Below, one piece after another: positions 43,601 through 55,131 of a stretch of DNA of 64,000 nt (the first letter of the stretch is position 1; each line of letters opens with the position of its first letter). Source of the DNA: Annulohypoxylon bovei var. microspora (taxonomy: Eukaryota > Ascomycota > Sordariomycetes > Xylariales > Hypoxylaceae). The stretch covers positions 62,001 to 126,000 of the forward strand of contig MU405260.1 in assembly GCA_022836615.1 (NCBI GenBank). The letters run 5' to 3'. The translations under genes were made by a program, and so were the position numbers. A model generated the notes under the pieces. The model did not search any database, had not been told where the DNA came from, and saw only the letters and a list, made by a program, of their open reading frames with translations.

Positions 43601-44621
43601 GTTGACATGACATATCATACCCTCCATTTTCTAAGAGGTGGTCTGAATGGTCTGAGGGGATTCGAATCCGTCGTTGGGTCATCTGAAAAGTAAGTATCAC
43701 GAAAACAGGCATCCTCTAGGATTTTCTGGGTGCGCAAAGGTGCGCACTTGGCATCGGTCGGGCGATATGTCCTATTCCTGTGATCAAGATGCGGATGATT
43801 GATTAATATGACTTCAAAAGAAAAACATGATCACAAGTCACAAGTAACTGAACGTGTTAGGAGTAAAAGATTAAAAAAAAGTAAAGAAGAGATTGGATTG
43901 GAGAATTTCGAAACGGTTGGAGAAATCACTTGTCACTTCACTTCGAGTTACACATACATTATAACTCAACTTGGAACACATGCTACATACATTTATATAC
44001 ATCCATGATACCTATGCACAAGCCGGTGAAATCATCATGTATTCAGGTATTTATCTGTACCAAGGTAAAGTTAAGGTTAAATGAACTTAGAATAACATGG
44101 TTTCCTAATTGGCTACTACTACTGAAGACAGGGTATAAGGATCCTACTGATTGGATACCACCTGAATGGCACGGCGTATGCGGTACAACTTATATACAAC
44201 TTAAACACTTCTTATACAAAGTAACCAATCCACCACCTTGACGGACAACACTCCCTAAGTATATACGGATGTATCCCAAGCCTTCGAAGCCTCTTTCGTC
44301 ACGATGGATCCGACTATGTTTCTAACTGGTGGCTTTAGCTATTCCTGCTCGCCGTTATCATGTCGTGGGACGTGTCATTCCTGTCCGCGTGGTGATACAC
44401 ACATGCCATGTGCATGGCTGAACATGGCCGGGGATTGATGAGAATTCGTCCCTTCGTACGGACTAGATGTGTTTGCCTATGGACTTACGTGTTACGGTAC
44501 ACCGGAGGGTATTTAGACTCTCTAGCTGTCCTTCGCTCACGTCCGGTGATGTAGGTAAAGCTAAACCATCTTCTTCCTATTCTCTTGTGTCTCCCTTATC
44601 CCGTTTATTACCTAAGTAAAT
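40687..44621. other. Gene-poor region (3.9 kb)
   Basis: No convincing gene. Two overlapping plus-strand frames (43799-44008, Lys-rich; 43930-44241, ending in a run with GYKDPTDWIPPEWHGVC) may be remnants of a small gene or transposon, but no domain is recognisable. CTACCTACCTACTTACTTAC simple sequence near 41790 and ACCTACCTACCTAG near 43041. Strings such as CTACGCATCTACGCATTTAC at 43312 form a short tandem repeat. No transposon ends found. Confidence 0.45.
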
Positions 44622-46008
44622 ATGGCTGTTGGTAACGTTCGGTCCAGAGTCAGGTCATTTTTCCGACCAGTCTTGGTTAAGAGAAGAAGATCAAGCAACT
44701 CGTCCTCAGGAAACGAGCACAAGAAAGTTAGGGATGAGCCGACATCTAAAGCCCAGAACGATACCATCACTGATGGTGCCGATGGTGCCGATGGTGCTAA
44801 TGATGTCGGACTTAATATGCAACTTACTAGCCCATTCTTCAGCCACCTCCCTATCGAGATCCGAAAGATGATATACGATCTCGTCTGGGTTGGGCCCTAC
44901 GACCACAAATATCATGCGGGCCGTAGCCGTCATATTCACTTTCAAAACGGCCACTGGACTAATACAAGATGCGTCATGTATGAGGATGATGAGGACCTAG
45001 ATCTTCTCCAGAAGAATAGTATGCGGTTTTCCCTCCTAGCCTCCTTGAATAAACCCTATATCCTTATCATTACTCCTAAAGTTCTCATATATCATCAGCC
45101 AAAGGAATCAAAGCTAAAGAATCGAAGCTAATGTAATTTGTTGCAGTGGACATAATCCATGGTTCGGGCAAAGGCGACCTAGTCATGTGGCAAAAGAGAT
45201 TGTCGTCGACCTGGGGAAGTCGACATTGGAGGTGCGAGGAAAGAATGCAGTATGGTAGACGTAAGTCGGTTGACCACACGGACTTCATGTCCATGATGCT
45301 GGTCTGTAAACGCATGCAAGTTCGCCCTAGAATCCTATCGTACCCGTTACTACCTACCTAGTATGCTTCGTGTTGCCAGCGATGAGATTAAGCACTATCA
45401 GACTAACCTGGCGAACGCATAGGTTCCCCGAAGTTATCGAGTCAATATTTGAGTCGAACCAGTTCTTATTTAATGACTTCTTCTCGGCACACCGATTCTT
45501 CGTCTATAACCCATCACCGTATATTCCGCATATGCGTCATGTGGACCTGTCGCTTAACCTTCCTTTTCACGACTACGCGCCGTTTATTACCAACGCACCC
45601 AAGAGTCGAATTCGAGAGCTTTGGGAGGCCCTAGACCGTATCTCGTGCCTGCATACTTTGCGCATCTCTCTCGACATTTACGACCGCGGCGCATGGCGCA
45701 AGATTCCGGAACAGGGTGTGACGGAGCAACTGAAGGAACTCAAAGTCCTAAGAGACTTTACCGTTGAATTGCCACCGTCGCTGCCCATCAAGGCGCACAT
45801 TCCGAACATGCAAAATCTCGATGCCCAAGAAAAAGCACCATTCAGAGTTGTGCGCCGCCCTCCTTTGCGATACTGGCAGTTCAACCCGGGCGAGATAGAG
45901 CGTTTCAAGTGGGAGACGCACGAGAAAGGCCAGCAGAATCACTGTTTCATTACTTTGGCCAGAGAGGCGAGAAATGTTCCGAACCCGTACTTATTGGACT
46001 TCTTTTGA
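44622..46008 (+). CDS. Fungal LPIEIR..IY-family protein (DUF7730-like), with a GC-AG intron
   Basis: Exons 44622-45018, 45147-45315 and 45423-46008 give 383 residues. The family, very common and expanded in filamentous ascomycetes, has an F-box-like start; here FFSHLPIEIRKMIYDLVW at about residues 67-84. A middle with HWRCEE and LVCKRM follows, then the segment VIESIFESNQFLFNDFFSAH. Function is unknown. The first intron (128 bp, GTATGC ... GCTAATG ... TTGCAG) is phase 1. The second (45316-45422, 107 bp) starts with GCAAGT, not GT, has branch GACTAAC and ends CATAG. Joining gives CKRM-FPEVIESIFE, exactly the family pattern. A basic Ser-rich leader (RSFFRPVLVKRRRSSNSSSG) precedes the domain. 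A relative lies at 47011-48338. Confidence 0.82.
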
Positions 46009-47010
46009 AGGCGAGACCGTATAGACGGTGAAAACGCACGTTGATTGGCTCTCCGGTCGGCGTGGGAGTCTGCAAAGCCCTCTAATAGAGATTGCTTACT
46101 AGCATCACATGTCTATCGTCAATTTCGAATGACTCATTTCGGATAGGGTCGTCTGGATGGATCGGGATGCATTTTTATTAAATTCGTTTGCAGTTGATGC
46201 GCATCCGTCTGGTCATATTACACTGTCATTAGTTCTCATGGGCAGCACCCTACTGCCCCCCTATTCAGCCCACATTACCCTTTTCGTACGTATGAATACT
46301 ACACTGCATCAGCCACAGTAACATCGGACGCTGGCAATGGCTAACAAGTGTAGTAACACAGCCGCCAACGCCCCCCTTTCAATCTCGCCGGTCAATATAG
46401 GACACGGCAGAGTACCGCATCGGAGTAGCAGATACGCCATTATATGAGCCGTGCTGCAGCAATGACATAACCTGATTTCTCCGCGGATTTTACATATCGT
46501 CCGCCGTACGTCCTTCATGATTCGGCGTTACATTGGTTAGATTCGTTTGCTGTTAGTTCGGCGAAGGAGCGTAGGTTACATTGAGTAAAGATCGTAAGGC
46601 AGGCTACAACGCGGTCCAGGCTGCATGCCGCATAATTCCTCTAGCTCTAGGGCCTCCAGCCAATGGACTCGATACCTAGCCGCCAGCCCGCAGTGTCACA
46701 GTCCTTCCTTGGGCGATAAGCGTCATCCATCCCCCTTCTATACGATACCGATTAGCAGTTGGCGACTATTATCCAATAAGAAGTCATATTAGTAATGGTC
46801 GCCGCTGTGTCGGTACGATCATAGGCGTATATATGCTCGCGGAGCCGGTGTGCGGCCCGTGTTAGTGGTATCGGCTGCCGCAATGGAGGACAAGGCTGCA
46901 ATACATATAAGAGCGAGATTTCTCGGTCCAACAAACTAAAACTTGTTATTGGTACAATAAGTGACTGACTGCCGAGTTATGCAAGAAGAGATAATCTAGT
47001 ACTAGGCAAA
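46009..47010. other. Intergenic between the two related genes
   Basis: About 1 kb with no coding signal and no shared repeat recognised. TATATGCTC near 46828 and A/T-rich sequence before 47011 are possible promoter parts of the next gene. Confidence 0.5.
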
Positions 47011-48338
47011 ATGTCGCTCAGGGAAGCCGTCACATCGGCTATAGCCCCGGATACGGCTCACATGCGGGAGACGGCTAACGCTCAACTCGGCTCAACATTC
47101 TTCGGGAGGCTGCCTTTGGAAATTCGAGACATGATCTATGCCGAGTGTTGGAAAGCATCCGGGCTGAAACAGCACGTATTCATCCATGGTGGCCGCTTAA
47201 CACACTGGCCATGTACTCTGGCATCCGATGAGGTTGACGAGAGGCTCGAGGAACTTCATCGGATGTTTGAAGTCCAGGAAAATCAGCAGAGGTCACGTAC
47301 ACGATCCCTGATCTTAGATGATAAATGGGCTAGAAGATTCTCCTCTCCCTGGCACAATCATTGGCGGTGCGAGGAAGAGATGGATGAGACGGTGGTTAAC
47401 GACGAGGGAACTCATCATGGTCATACACTGCGTTCTAATCGCACTCTTTTCTTACCTATTCTATTAACTTGCAAGAGAACGTAAGCATCCATTATCCATA
47501 TAAATACCTGTTTCTAATCCTTACATGAATTACCTAATACCGAAATATGGAAACTCACATGTGATTTAGATATCTCGAAGCACGTCCCAGTCTCTACGCC
47601 TCTATAACCCTAACTTTCACGGACCTAGCCACTGCACACGCGTGTCTAGCTCTCTCCCCATCTACAGTTTCATCCCAACTCCGCTCCCTCTCCTTCTCGC
47701 TAGCCCTCCCCATCAAGACCCTCCACCAACACAAACAGCAACTCTCCCCCACCGACCCCCCGGGCCCGTGGGCCGACCTCTGCACGCAGCTCTCGAACCT
47801 CGTGCGCTTCGCGGCGCTGCGCTCGGTCGCGCTCCGGCTCGCGCTCGCCGCCTCCGACACCGCCACCAACTACCGAGACGACCACGAAGGCGGAAGCGGA
47901 AGCGCAAATCGCATCAGCGCGGGCGAGCCCGACATGCTGGCGTGGTGGGAGGTGCGCGAGCGCTGGGCCCTGAGCGCCGTGCGCGGGCTGCTGGCGCGCC
48001 GCCTCGTGCTGCAGCTGCCGCGCTTCGAGCCGACCCACCGCTACCCGCCCTGGGAGGCGCAGTACAAGTTCCTCGCGGGCGACGCCAGGGGCGTGCCGTT
48101 TCGCCGGCTGGACCGGTATGCGGCGCTGCCCCCGATGCGGCTAAGGAGGGATGGGCGCGTGGAGCCGCGCATGGATGGCCCGGTTTCGCCGTCGTTTTCG
48201 GTGGCTTCGAGGGCCGGGGGTAAGGGGCGGGCTGCTGGGGATGGTGGTGCGGATGGGGATGGGAATAAGGGGGAGACGAGGTTGCAGAAGACGAGGCGGG
48301 GCGTGAGGGAGTTGGTTATTGGGCTCAAGCCGAGTTAA
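47011..48338 (+). CDS. Second LPLEIR..IY-family protein (DUF7730-like), with GC-rich second exon
   Basis: Exons 47011-47480 and 47570-48338 (intron 89 bp, GTAAGC ... ATTTAG) in phase; 412 residues. FFGRLPLEIRDMIYAECW, HNHWRCEEEMDE and LLTCKRT-YLEARPSLYASI match the same family as the gene 1 kb upstream, so this is a diverged tandem relative. The exon after the junction is very GC-rich between about 47750 and 48300, unlike the first exon and the flanks, and encodes Arg/Ala/Gly-rich sequence (such as FAALRSVALRLALAASDT) with a Gly/Asp-rich disordered end. Opposite and shifted frames in this part are open only because of that composition. No function known. Confidence 0.78.
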
Positions 48339-48674
48339 GGCTTTGGGAAGAGAGATATATAGGGGGTAAAGTATTGCTGTAAAAAGCGACCTAGGTACCT
48401 GAGAGGTATTCCGCTCCTCTAGGTCAGCATATCAGCTATTTGAATCTCTATCGTGGCATTGGGGAATAACTCGGGATCCGCCCTTAGCGGGATTACGGTC
48501 TATCTACGGTCCCATCATCTTCAAAATGTACGCGTATGTCATGTCAAAGTCGTGTTCAAGTTGTGAAATTGAAAAGTTTACTAACAGACTTGATTTCCGT
48601 GATTATTGCAGTTTCTAGAACCAGACGACTTGTTCCCAACGCCCATGATTTATCCATTTCCGCTTCCACCTAGT
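48339..48674. other. Convergent 3' ends
   Basis: 336 bp between the stop codons of the plus-strand LPLEIR-family gene and the minus-strand BCS1-like gene. A/T-rich; shared terminator region with no other feature seen. Confidence 0.5.
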
Positions 48675-50288
48675 CTAAGATGGCTTCTTGGTTGACTTTA
48701 CATCGTCTGATTCATCCTCAACCTCCTGTAACTTAGGCGCATCTTCCTCCATCCTGCGTTTCTCTTCTACAACCCAGTCCGCAACTTCGTCTACTGCCCG
48801 CAAAGGGGACATCCGATGCCGGAGAAGATATTCCTGGAGATGGGCTGGCGTGAAAGTCCCTTCTGGGATCTCCTTGGAGAATCTTGTGGCTAGGGCTGTC
48901 AAGGGATCGTATTCTCTTGTTTCCTTTGTGAAGAAACTATCTTGCACGCTACCAAGCGATTCGACGCTTCCACCTCTGGCAGTACTATTTTCTGCTGACC
49001 CTCCCCCGAACATGCGGCGGAACATCTGCCGTGCGACGTGCTGGTCGACGTGACCGAAATAGATCTTCCGATCGACACGTCCTGGTCTTACCAAGGCCTC
49101 GTCAAGTTCGTCGGGCTGGTTAGTAGTGATCATCAGGATACGCCCCTCACTCGAGGCGACCCCGTCGAGCGCGTTGAGCAGTCCGGAAAGAGTGCATGCG
49201 GGGCGTGGTCGCCGTTTTGATTCCTTCTCATCGTCTTTCTCATTCCTGTTCTTTAGCCCTATGACGTCGACGTCTTCTAGAAGTACCACACAGGGCGTAG
49301 GCAATTCCTGGAACAGCAGGTCCAGGACATCGTCGGATGGGACGGCGGACAAGTCTAGCATGTATAAGTCAAGCCCGAATTCTGCCGCCAGTGCCATCGA
49401 TAACGATGTCTTCCCGGTTCCCGGGGGGCCGTGGAGGAGGTATCCTCTTCGGTAGGGTATGTTGACAGAGGCGTAGTACTCCCGAGTCTTGGGGTCGAGG
49501 TATTGCTCTATGTCTAACACCAGACCCGCTTTCGCATCCTCGTCGAGGTGGACAGAATCTAGTTGTCTCGCTGGCCTGTAAGCCTTGATCTGCCAACCGT
49601 AGCCTACATATCTGTACTGTGTGAGTCCGTGCACAGCTACAGTTGATCTCTGCAGTCCCTCAGAGTAGCGAATACATTCCTTGAGGAACCTCTTGATAGG
49701 TTCCTGGGAGCGACCGAGCGAGGTGATGGTAAGGCCATATAGTTGGCCATTGCCTTCCCCTTCTATCCCCCGGCGAAGGGTTCTAATCTTACCCCCGACT
49801 CTCACGCTGTGCGATAGTGTGATCATAAAGAGGCGTCGCTCGTATAAGAACCAGGTGGATTTGAGGGAAGGATGGTAGTCAATCTCGGCTTTTCTCCTAC
49901 CCCTAAAGCTGTCGTATTGCCTAGGAACCGCCTCGTCTCTGCTGGGGATCATCGACCGAGCATTTAGAGCCCTGTGTACCTGCTTCCGCACTACATGATC
50001 ACATACCCAATTCAGGACTTGTTGGTGGAGCTCATCTGCTCCCGGCACACAGACAAAGACCGTGAGGAACTTCTGGGCCCATTCGTATAGGCCATGAATC
50101 GATCTTCCGGCTGGTTTGATTATGACGGCGGAAACGATGCTAAACAGGGTCAATATGACCGAGAGGCGAGTGAGATCTATACTGAGAGCACGAGACAGAA
50201 TGTTGCTAATATTCTGAAAAAGGGGGCTTTTAGGGTCAAAGAGGCTCCTAGCCTTAGCAAGAACATCGATAAATGGAATTCGAGCCAT
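48675..50288 (-). CDS. BCS1-like AAA ATPase
   Basis: 537 residues, single exon. Yeast Bcs1 sits in the mitochondrial inner membrane and translocates the folded Rieske protein into complex III; many fungi have several further paralogues of unknown substrate, and this is probably one. Visible: one membrane segment at about 43-58 (SVILTLFSIVSAVIIK), a BCS1_N-type region to about 240, then the AAA core. Walker A is GPPGTGKTS at 287-295, Walker B VVLLEDVD at 334-341, sensor ITTN at 387-390 and arginine fingers RPGRVDR at 401-407. A Lys/Glu/Arg-rich insert (KNRNEKDDEKESKRR) follows Walker B, as often in fungal paralogues. The tail is acidic and then Lys-rich. All catalytic residues are present, so it should be an active ATPase. 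Confidence 0.92.
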   Translation of the reverse strand: MARIPFIDVLAKARSLFDPKSPLFQNISNILSRALSIDLTRLSVILTLFSIVSAVIIKPAGRSIHGLYEWAQKFLTVFVCVPGADELHQQVLNWVCDHVVRKQVHRALNARSMIPSRDEAVPRQYDSFRGRRKAEIDYHPSLKSTWFLYERRLFMITLSHSVRVGGKIRTLRRGIEGEGNGQLYGLTITSLGRSQEPIKRFLKECIRYSEGLQRSTVAVHGLTQYRYVGYGWQIKAYRPARQLDSVHLDEDAKAGLVLDIEQYLDPKTREYYASVNIPYRRGYLLHGPPGTGKTSLSMALAAEFGLDLYMLDLSAVPSDDVLDLLFQELPTPCVVLLEDVDVIGLKNRNEKDDEKESKRRPRPACTLSGLLNALDGVASSEGRILMITTNQPDELDEALVRPGRVDRKIYFGHVDQHVARQMFRRMFGGGSAENSTARGGSVESLGSVQDSFFTKETREYDPLTALATRFSKEIPEGTFTPAHLQEYLLRHRMSPLRAVDEVADWVVEEKRRMEEDAPKLQEVEDESDDVKSTKKPS

Positions 50289-50446
50289 GTTAACGTTGAT
50301 GATTGATCATAAGCTCTATGAATTTGTTTGGTCTTGAGATATGAGGATGGTCAATTATATTCTAAGGATATTGAAGGCAATAGGTCACGTTGCCCTACAA
50401 AAACCCTGTTTACAACCCCCTCGTACAACCGTTGTCATGATGCAGA

Positions 50447-50640
50447 TGGCGTCAAAATACATGAAGCATGTGCTAATGTTACTGTATTGGACTGTGGTTT
50501 AAACTACCCCTTTGACTACCTATCTAAGTAACTTGTACGTATTATGGATGGCGGTGGAAGCTAATTAGGGAATAAGGAGATAGATTAGCACACAGTCCAA
50601 TACAGTGGCATTAGCACATGCTTCATTTGTTTGACGCCAT
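50447..50640. repeat. Foldback (about 50-bp inverted repeat)
   Basis: GGCGTCAAAATACATGAAGC to GTATTGGACTGTGG (50448-50496) recurs inverted at about 50590-50639 with few mismatches; the core GAAGCATGTGCTAATG is identical in both arms. About 95 bp separate the arms. No target duplication found, so it is unclear whether it is a transposon remnant. Confidence 0.7.
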
Positions 50641-50732
50641 TCTTGATGGCAAAAGCAGCCACCCACGAGCCACGCAGCCCACACGGTAGGGTGGCCAATA
50701 ACAGCTATTACTGTCAACAGATGTTTATCTGT

Positions 50733-50819
50733 ACTACGGCGGGTGAGCGAGACTACGGCAGGTAGACGAGACTACAGCGGGTAGACGAGACTATAGCGGG
50801 CTGAGCGGGTAGACGAGAG
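50733..50819 (+). repeat. Minisatellite, about 18-bp unit
   Basis: Four to five imperfect copies of GACTACAGCGGGTAGACGA. Purely intergenic. Confidence 0.7.
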
Positions 50820-51546
50820 AAGAAGGAATAGCCGATAGGCAAAGTCTTGTAGACGGTGAAGAGAGGTCTATGAGTACCTAAAGAACGAGGATTTGGCGGT
50901 TTATTTAATCATTCCGCAGCACGTTTTCTGTCCTAGGTAGCATCCCCCCCGAGTACAATACGACACCGAGCAATCACGTCTCCAGATTATGTAGGAACTG
51001 ACGAGCCGTTTCGCCATGACAAACGTTTATCAAGATGCTACTCAAGTATGGCAGCCTATCACAGGATATTTGTGGCGTGGCAGTATTAGGCAATCATGCT
51101 AGCAAGTAGAACGGCATGTATAACACACAAATATGATTCCGATGAAATTGAGTGCTCTTCGTGAGCCTCGACTATCTTTGCCATGAAACCTCGCGAAAAC
51201 AGACTCTTTTTCCTAGAACAGCAACCGGAACGCCTATGAGCAATATCATTCCGCGTAGTAAAGCAATATATACGTGCTAAAGTCGTAAGGCTACTAGCGG
51301 GTTGTGTAGCAAGGAACTGACTACGCCTCGATCTTGATGTCGTGACTGATCCTACTGGCGATGTTAGGCCTTAAAGCCAAACCCCTTCAAGGCTCTTCGT
51401 GGAACACTAGCCCTGGCAATACGCCCTCCATACCTAGGTAGGTACCTTAAGTAGCTTGCCTTCCGCCCTAAAACGCCCACGCCCCGAACTCCGCCGCCTA
51501 ATCACGTTCGGCCCAGCTACCTTCCATGTGGTAACTCCGAGTAGCT

Positions 51547-52907
51547 TCAAGAAGCCTCCTCACCAACTCGTCCTCCTAGACCAAGTCCACCACCACCAAG
51601 ATTACGCATGTGGACTTCTCGTAACCGACCCACCCAATGTCGTCGTAGGACCGGCGTCATCTTGACGAATACCATGGCCTTGTTCTCGTCGGTAAGGGCC
51701 TTCTCCGCGATCTTCAGCTGGAGGTCGGCATCCTCGTCGGCGAACTCGGCGAAGAATATCTCCACCGCCTGCTCCGACCACTTGGGGGGAGAACGAGCCT
51801 TGAGAGCCTCGGCAAGGGAGAGTATGCCGTCTTCGAGGAATCCGGGGTTGGCGGAAAAGGACGGATGAAGACCTTGCGACGCCGAGGGGGTCGCGGCGCG
51901 CTGGATAGCGGCAGACGAGGATGGCGTAGTGGACTGCTGGTTGTAGAAGTTGGAGGAGAAGCGCGAGGGCCTACCACGACGCTTCTCGGGATAGAGGGGA
52001 CTCGGGTTGGGGTTTGGACGTTTTTGCGCCTGGGTCTGGGTGTTCGGCACGTGCTCGTCAGGTGGTGTAAGCGCGCTGGGATTGGTATTGATCGAGGATC
52101 GGGGCGGAATAGCAGTTGATGAAGGTCGCTGCATGGGTTGCGATAAGGAAGGCGTGGGCATAGGTATTGGCTGACCTAATGGTTGTGCCTGCTGCTGTAC
52201 TGGGTTTTGCGATGGCGTCTGGGCGTAGATACTTCCATCCAGAGAGGGATCGATGACTGTCTGATCCGCAGTGCTTGGTCTAGCTGACAATGTGCCATCA
52301 GGGTTTCTCCGTCTCGGCTTCATGATTCGCTTAGGAGCACCTCCGGATCCCACGACGTCAGGAAATAGAATCTCCATGTATTCTTCATGATCAAATGGAC
52401 GACCTCTAAGTGCTTTAGACAATGGTTCCTTCTGTTTCATCCGCTATCGTTAGAATTAATTCTATTTTACCTTCTTGATATTGTTTTGTTTTATTTTTAT
52501 TTTTATTCTTATTCTTATTGTTAAACAAGATACTTGCTTACCTCGAAGTGTCGTCTCCAAGCTTCCTCACTTGCGGTAACCATCCGGCTGGTGGGGTTGT
52601 ATAGAAATTCGGGGTCCTCTCTCAGACCTCTCCACATGCGGAACTTCTTACGCGCATTGTCGGCTTTGTTGATGAGGTGGCTCTTCTCGGGATAAGCGCC
52701 ATGTTTGTCGCGTAAGGCGATAGCAGCGCGCTCCCACGCGCCGGACTTGAAGCTGTGGTTTTCCTTGAAGCCCATCTGCATGGACTCGCACAGCGACCTA
52801 AAGAAGGTCTCCTCGAACGCTAGATTCCAGCTGAACCGCGGGGTACGTCTGTCGGCATTGCGGCGCGAGCTTCGCGTACCGGTAACTTCGACCTCGTCGT
52901 CCGACAT
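51547..52907 (-). CDS. Myb/SANT-like DNA-binding domain protein
   Basis: Exons 52907-52542 and 52443-51547 join in phase (HFE-RMKQKEPLSK) across a 98-bp intron whose T-rich tract and TCTAACGATAG 3' end are clear; 420 residues. Residues about 25-122 (FSWNLAFEETFFRSLCESMQ, then KKFRMWRGLREDPEF and MVTASEEAWRRHFE) form the Myb/SANT-like fold seen in fungal and plant proteins and in some transposase-derived factors. After the intron come a short RPFDHEEYMEILFPDV segment and a long Pro/Gln/Ser-rich middle with a KRRGRPSRF AT-hook-like motif. A helical C-terminal block (AVEIFFAEFADEDADLQLKI) follows. Likely a nuclear DNA-binding protein; a transcription factor or a domesticated transposase-associated protein are both possible. 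Confidence 0.75.
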
Positions 52908-55131
52908 GATGATCGTCGATGTCGTCGTCGAGACAGACGAGAGACGACGGACGACAGGACGATAAAAGATGTCGAAATGCCGGGGGCAATTGGGACAACC
53001 TCGAAGCTGATTCCGATCAGACGGAAAAGCTGTTATCGCAAGTTAACGGAGAATCAGATGCGAAATGTGCTTATCGGTCTGGTACAGTAGCTATTCTCCA
53101 AGGGTCCCACGGGTGTTGTGGTCAATTACGGTAGAATAATGTGAAGGTTGGAAGAATTTCTGGGGGTTTCCGGTTTCAAACGGTGGACGAAAGAGAATTG
53201 ACTGTTGAATGGAATGATGGAATAATGGAGTACCCACTCCCAGACAGCCAGATTAATCGGTGGCTGGAATATTTCCCTCACGTGTTTAGTATGTATTATG
53301 TACTAGTATGTGGCCCGTGTGGCCCGTGTGGCCTGTGTCCTGTGTGGCGTCAATATTTCTCGCCTCCAGTCATTGCCCGATGATGATTACCCGATTATGT
53401 ACCTAAGTATATCTTACGGTTACCTACATAAAAGTAAGTAATTATATTAACGGTTAACTACGTATCGATAGACACTTCCATTATGATGATGTAACCAGGC
53501 GTGGCACTGCATTTAATTTAATGTTAATAAGGGAACATGCATTTGGAATCTTCATCCCAACTTCTTCTCCCCCACAACCCGGAGGCCTTGTATAAAATCT
53601 TGTCCCAAACAAGCTTCTTCTAGTGTCGATATAATTATCCCATATCTGGTAAAAGTTCTTCAATCCCTCATCCTTAATTCATATCTTAACTGTACTGTAA
53701 TTTTCTTCTTCATTTCCATTATATCCACTCTCATAAATGCTGCAAGGATCCTTGATCGCTCATACCCAGCCTAAACCCTGTGTTGCTCTTGAAACACACC
53801 AGGCTCTCCATTCAAAGCCACACGATTGGCTTCTCGACTTTCGACACCCAGGGGACGCTCCACCTCCTTGTCAGGTCTTTGTCGGGGAATAAGCGTACCC
53901 TGTTCATAACAATCGATGCTCGAGAAAGACGCCTTTGTTCTTTTATTGAACCGTACACACGGTCACGATTATTATCGATAATCTTCATAATCATAATCAT
54001 AATCATAATCATCAAGCATCAATCATCAATAGCCGACTGGACCTCGGAATTCGTCCTTGTTGGCTGACAATAGATTGTTCGGTCATGATAGCCTTTATCA
54101 TGATAGGTAGTTTTTCCATTTTCACCTCCTAAATACGCGTTTGCGGTTTCACCTAAGTACAAGGACGTTTTAACCGTTGGCTGAAATTTCTATCTGGGCA
54201 GGCATGCACCTAAGTTTTGGTCTCTTCAGCCAGCCCTGCATGATTATTTTCCCATTTATATATTATAACCGTATTGATGTCAGCCGGAACTGTTCAGTGT
54301 TCACAATGATACCTAGGTATGCTGACTGGCGACTGGTACCGCATATTCGGCAATATTTTGGGGGCTGCGTCGGCAGATATCGAGAGCCATACTGCACCGT
54401 TGAGGCGTAATTCCCCAGAAACTGTTACGGGGGACCTGGAGCCCCTGCATTAGCTTCTGAGGCTTAACGACCACTCCTTGCAGGCCACTCAGGCTCTTTA
54501 ATACGAAGTCGACTGTCCGTTTTGAAAAAAGGCCCCCTCGGCTATGCCACACCATGCGTCTTAAGAACATTCCTAGTGGGTCCCGTTTCGATTGTCGACG
54601 GGGAACATGACGACGCAAGTCCTATTCGAGTGAATAGTACCGCCGACCTCCCAGCACTCGAGACAAGCTACGCATCATATTCGTGATCGGCCTTAGCTAG
54701 CTTGGCTAGAGCTTGTTTCTGATCTCCATGGAGATCGCATGATGTTGTGCCGGGGTTGATCCCTGACCCCTTTTCCGTTTCCCTATCACTTGCTCGGCTT
54801 CAAAAGCAGAGGTCTTGGCTCTCGTCAGTGTTCTCTTTTTTCCACCTCACACTTCAATTCTCACGAAGTTCGTTGTCTGAGACAACTTCCATTCAGCAGT
54901 TGCTTTATTGTTTCCTTTCTATTCCGTCTCTCATTGCTTGCTGGTGCTCTTTGGTTTCACCATTCTTTCTTCGAAATCCCTCCTTCATAACCGACCCGTC
55001 CTAGTCGAACCGCCCGTCGAAGTTGGGTTTTTTTCGTGTCACTTCTTATTCAATCCACCTGGTGTGGTGATACGTATATTATTTCCAACCTTTTTACCTA
55101 TTTCTCCTTTTTCTTGGGAAATATTACGAAA
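52908..55131. other. Intergenic region upstream of the aspartic protease gene
   Basis: 2.2 kb with no gene recognised. Contains a GTGTGGCCC repeat (53312-53345), the ATAATC microsatellite at 53985-54013 and, from about 54750, a strongly pyrimidine-rich leader (TTCTCTTTTTTCCACC and similar) leading to the ATG at 55132. Confidence 0.5.
53985..54013 (+). repeat. (ATAATC)n microsatellite
   Basis: Almost five copies of TCATAA in a row. Intergenic. Confidence 0.75.

Larger units (their letters stand above)
50289..51546. other. Intergenic with a foldback and a minisatellite
   Basis: Holds the BCS1-like promoter at the left, the foldback at 50447-50640 and the tandem repeat at 50733-50819. No coding region recognised. 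Confidence 0.5.

Noticed and set aside
43645..43675. GGATTCGAATCC palindrome resembling a tRNA T-arm
   Set aside because: The flanking bases do not form a T-stem or acceptor stem, so it is just a palindrome.
43799..44241. Two overlapping Lys-rich and aromatic-rich frames
   Set aside because: No family, no clear introns or promoter, and mutual overlap; left as a possible remnant only in the regional note.
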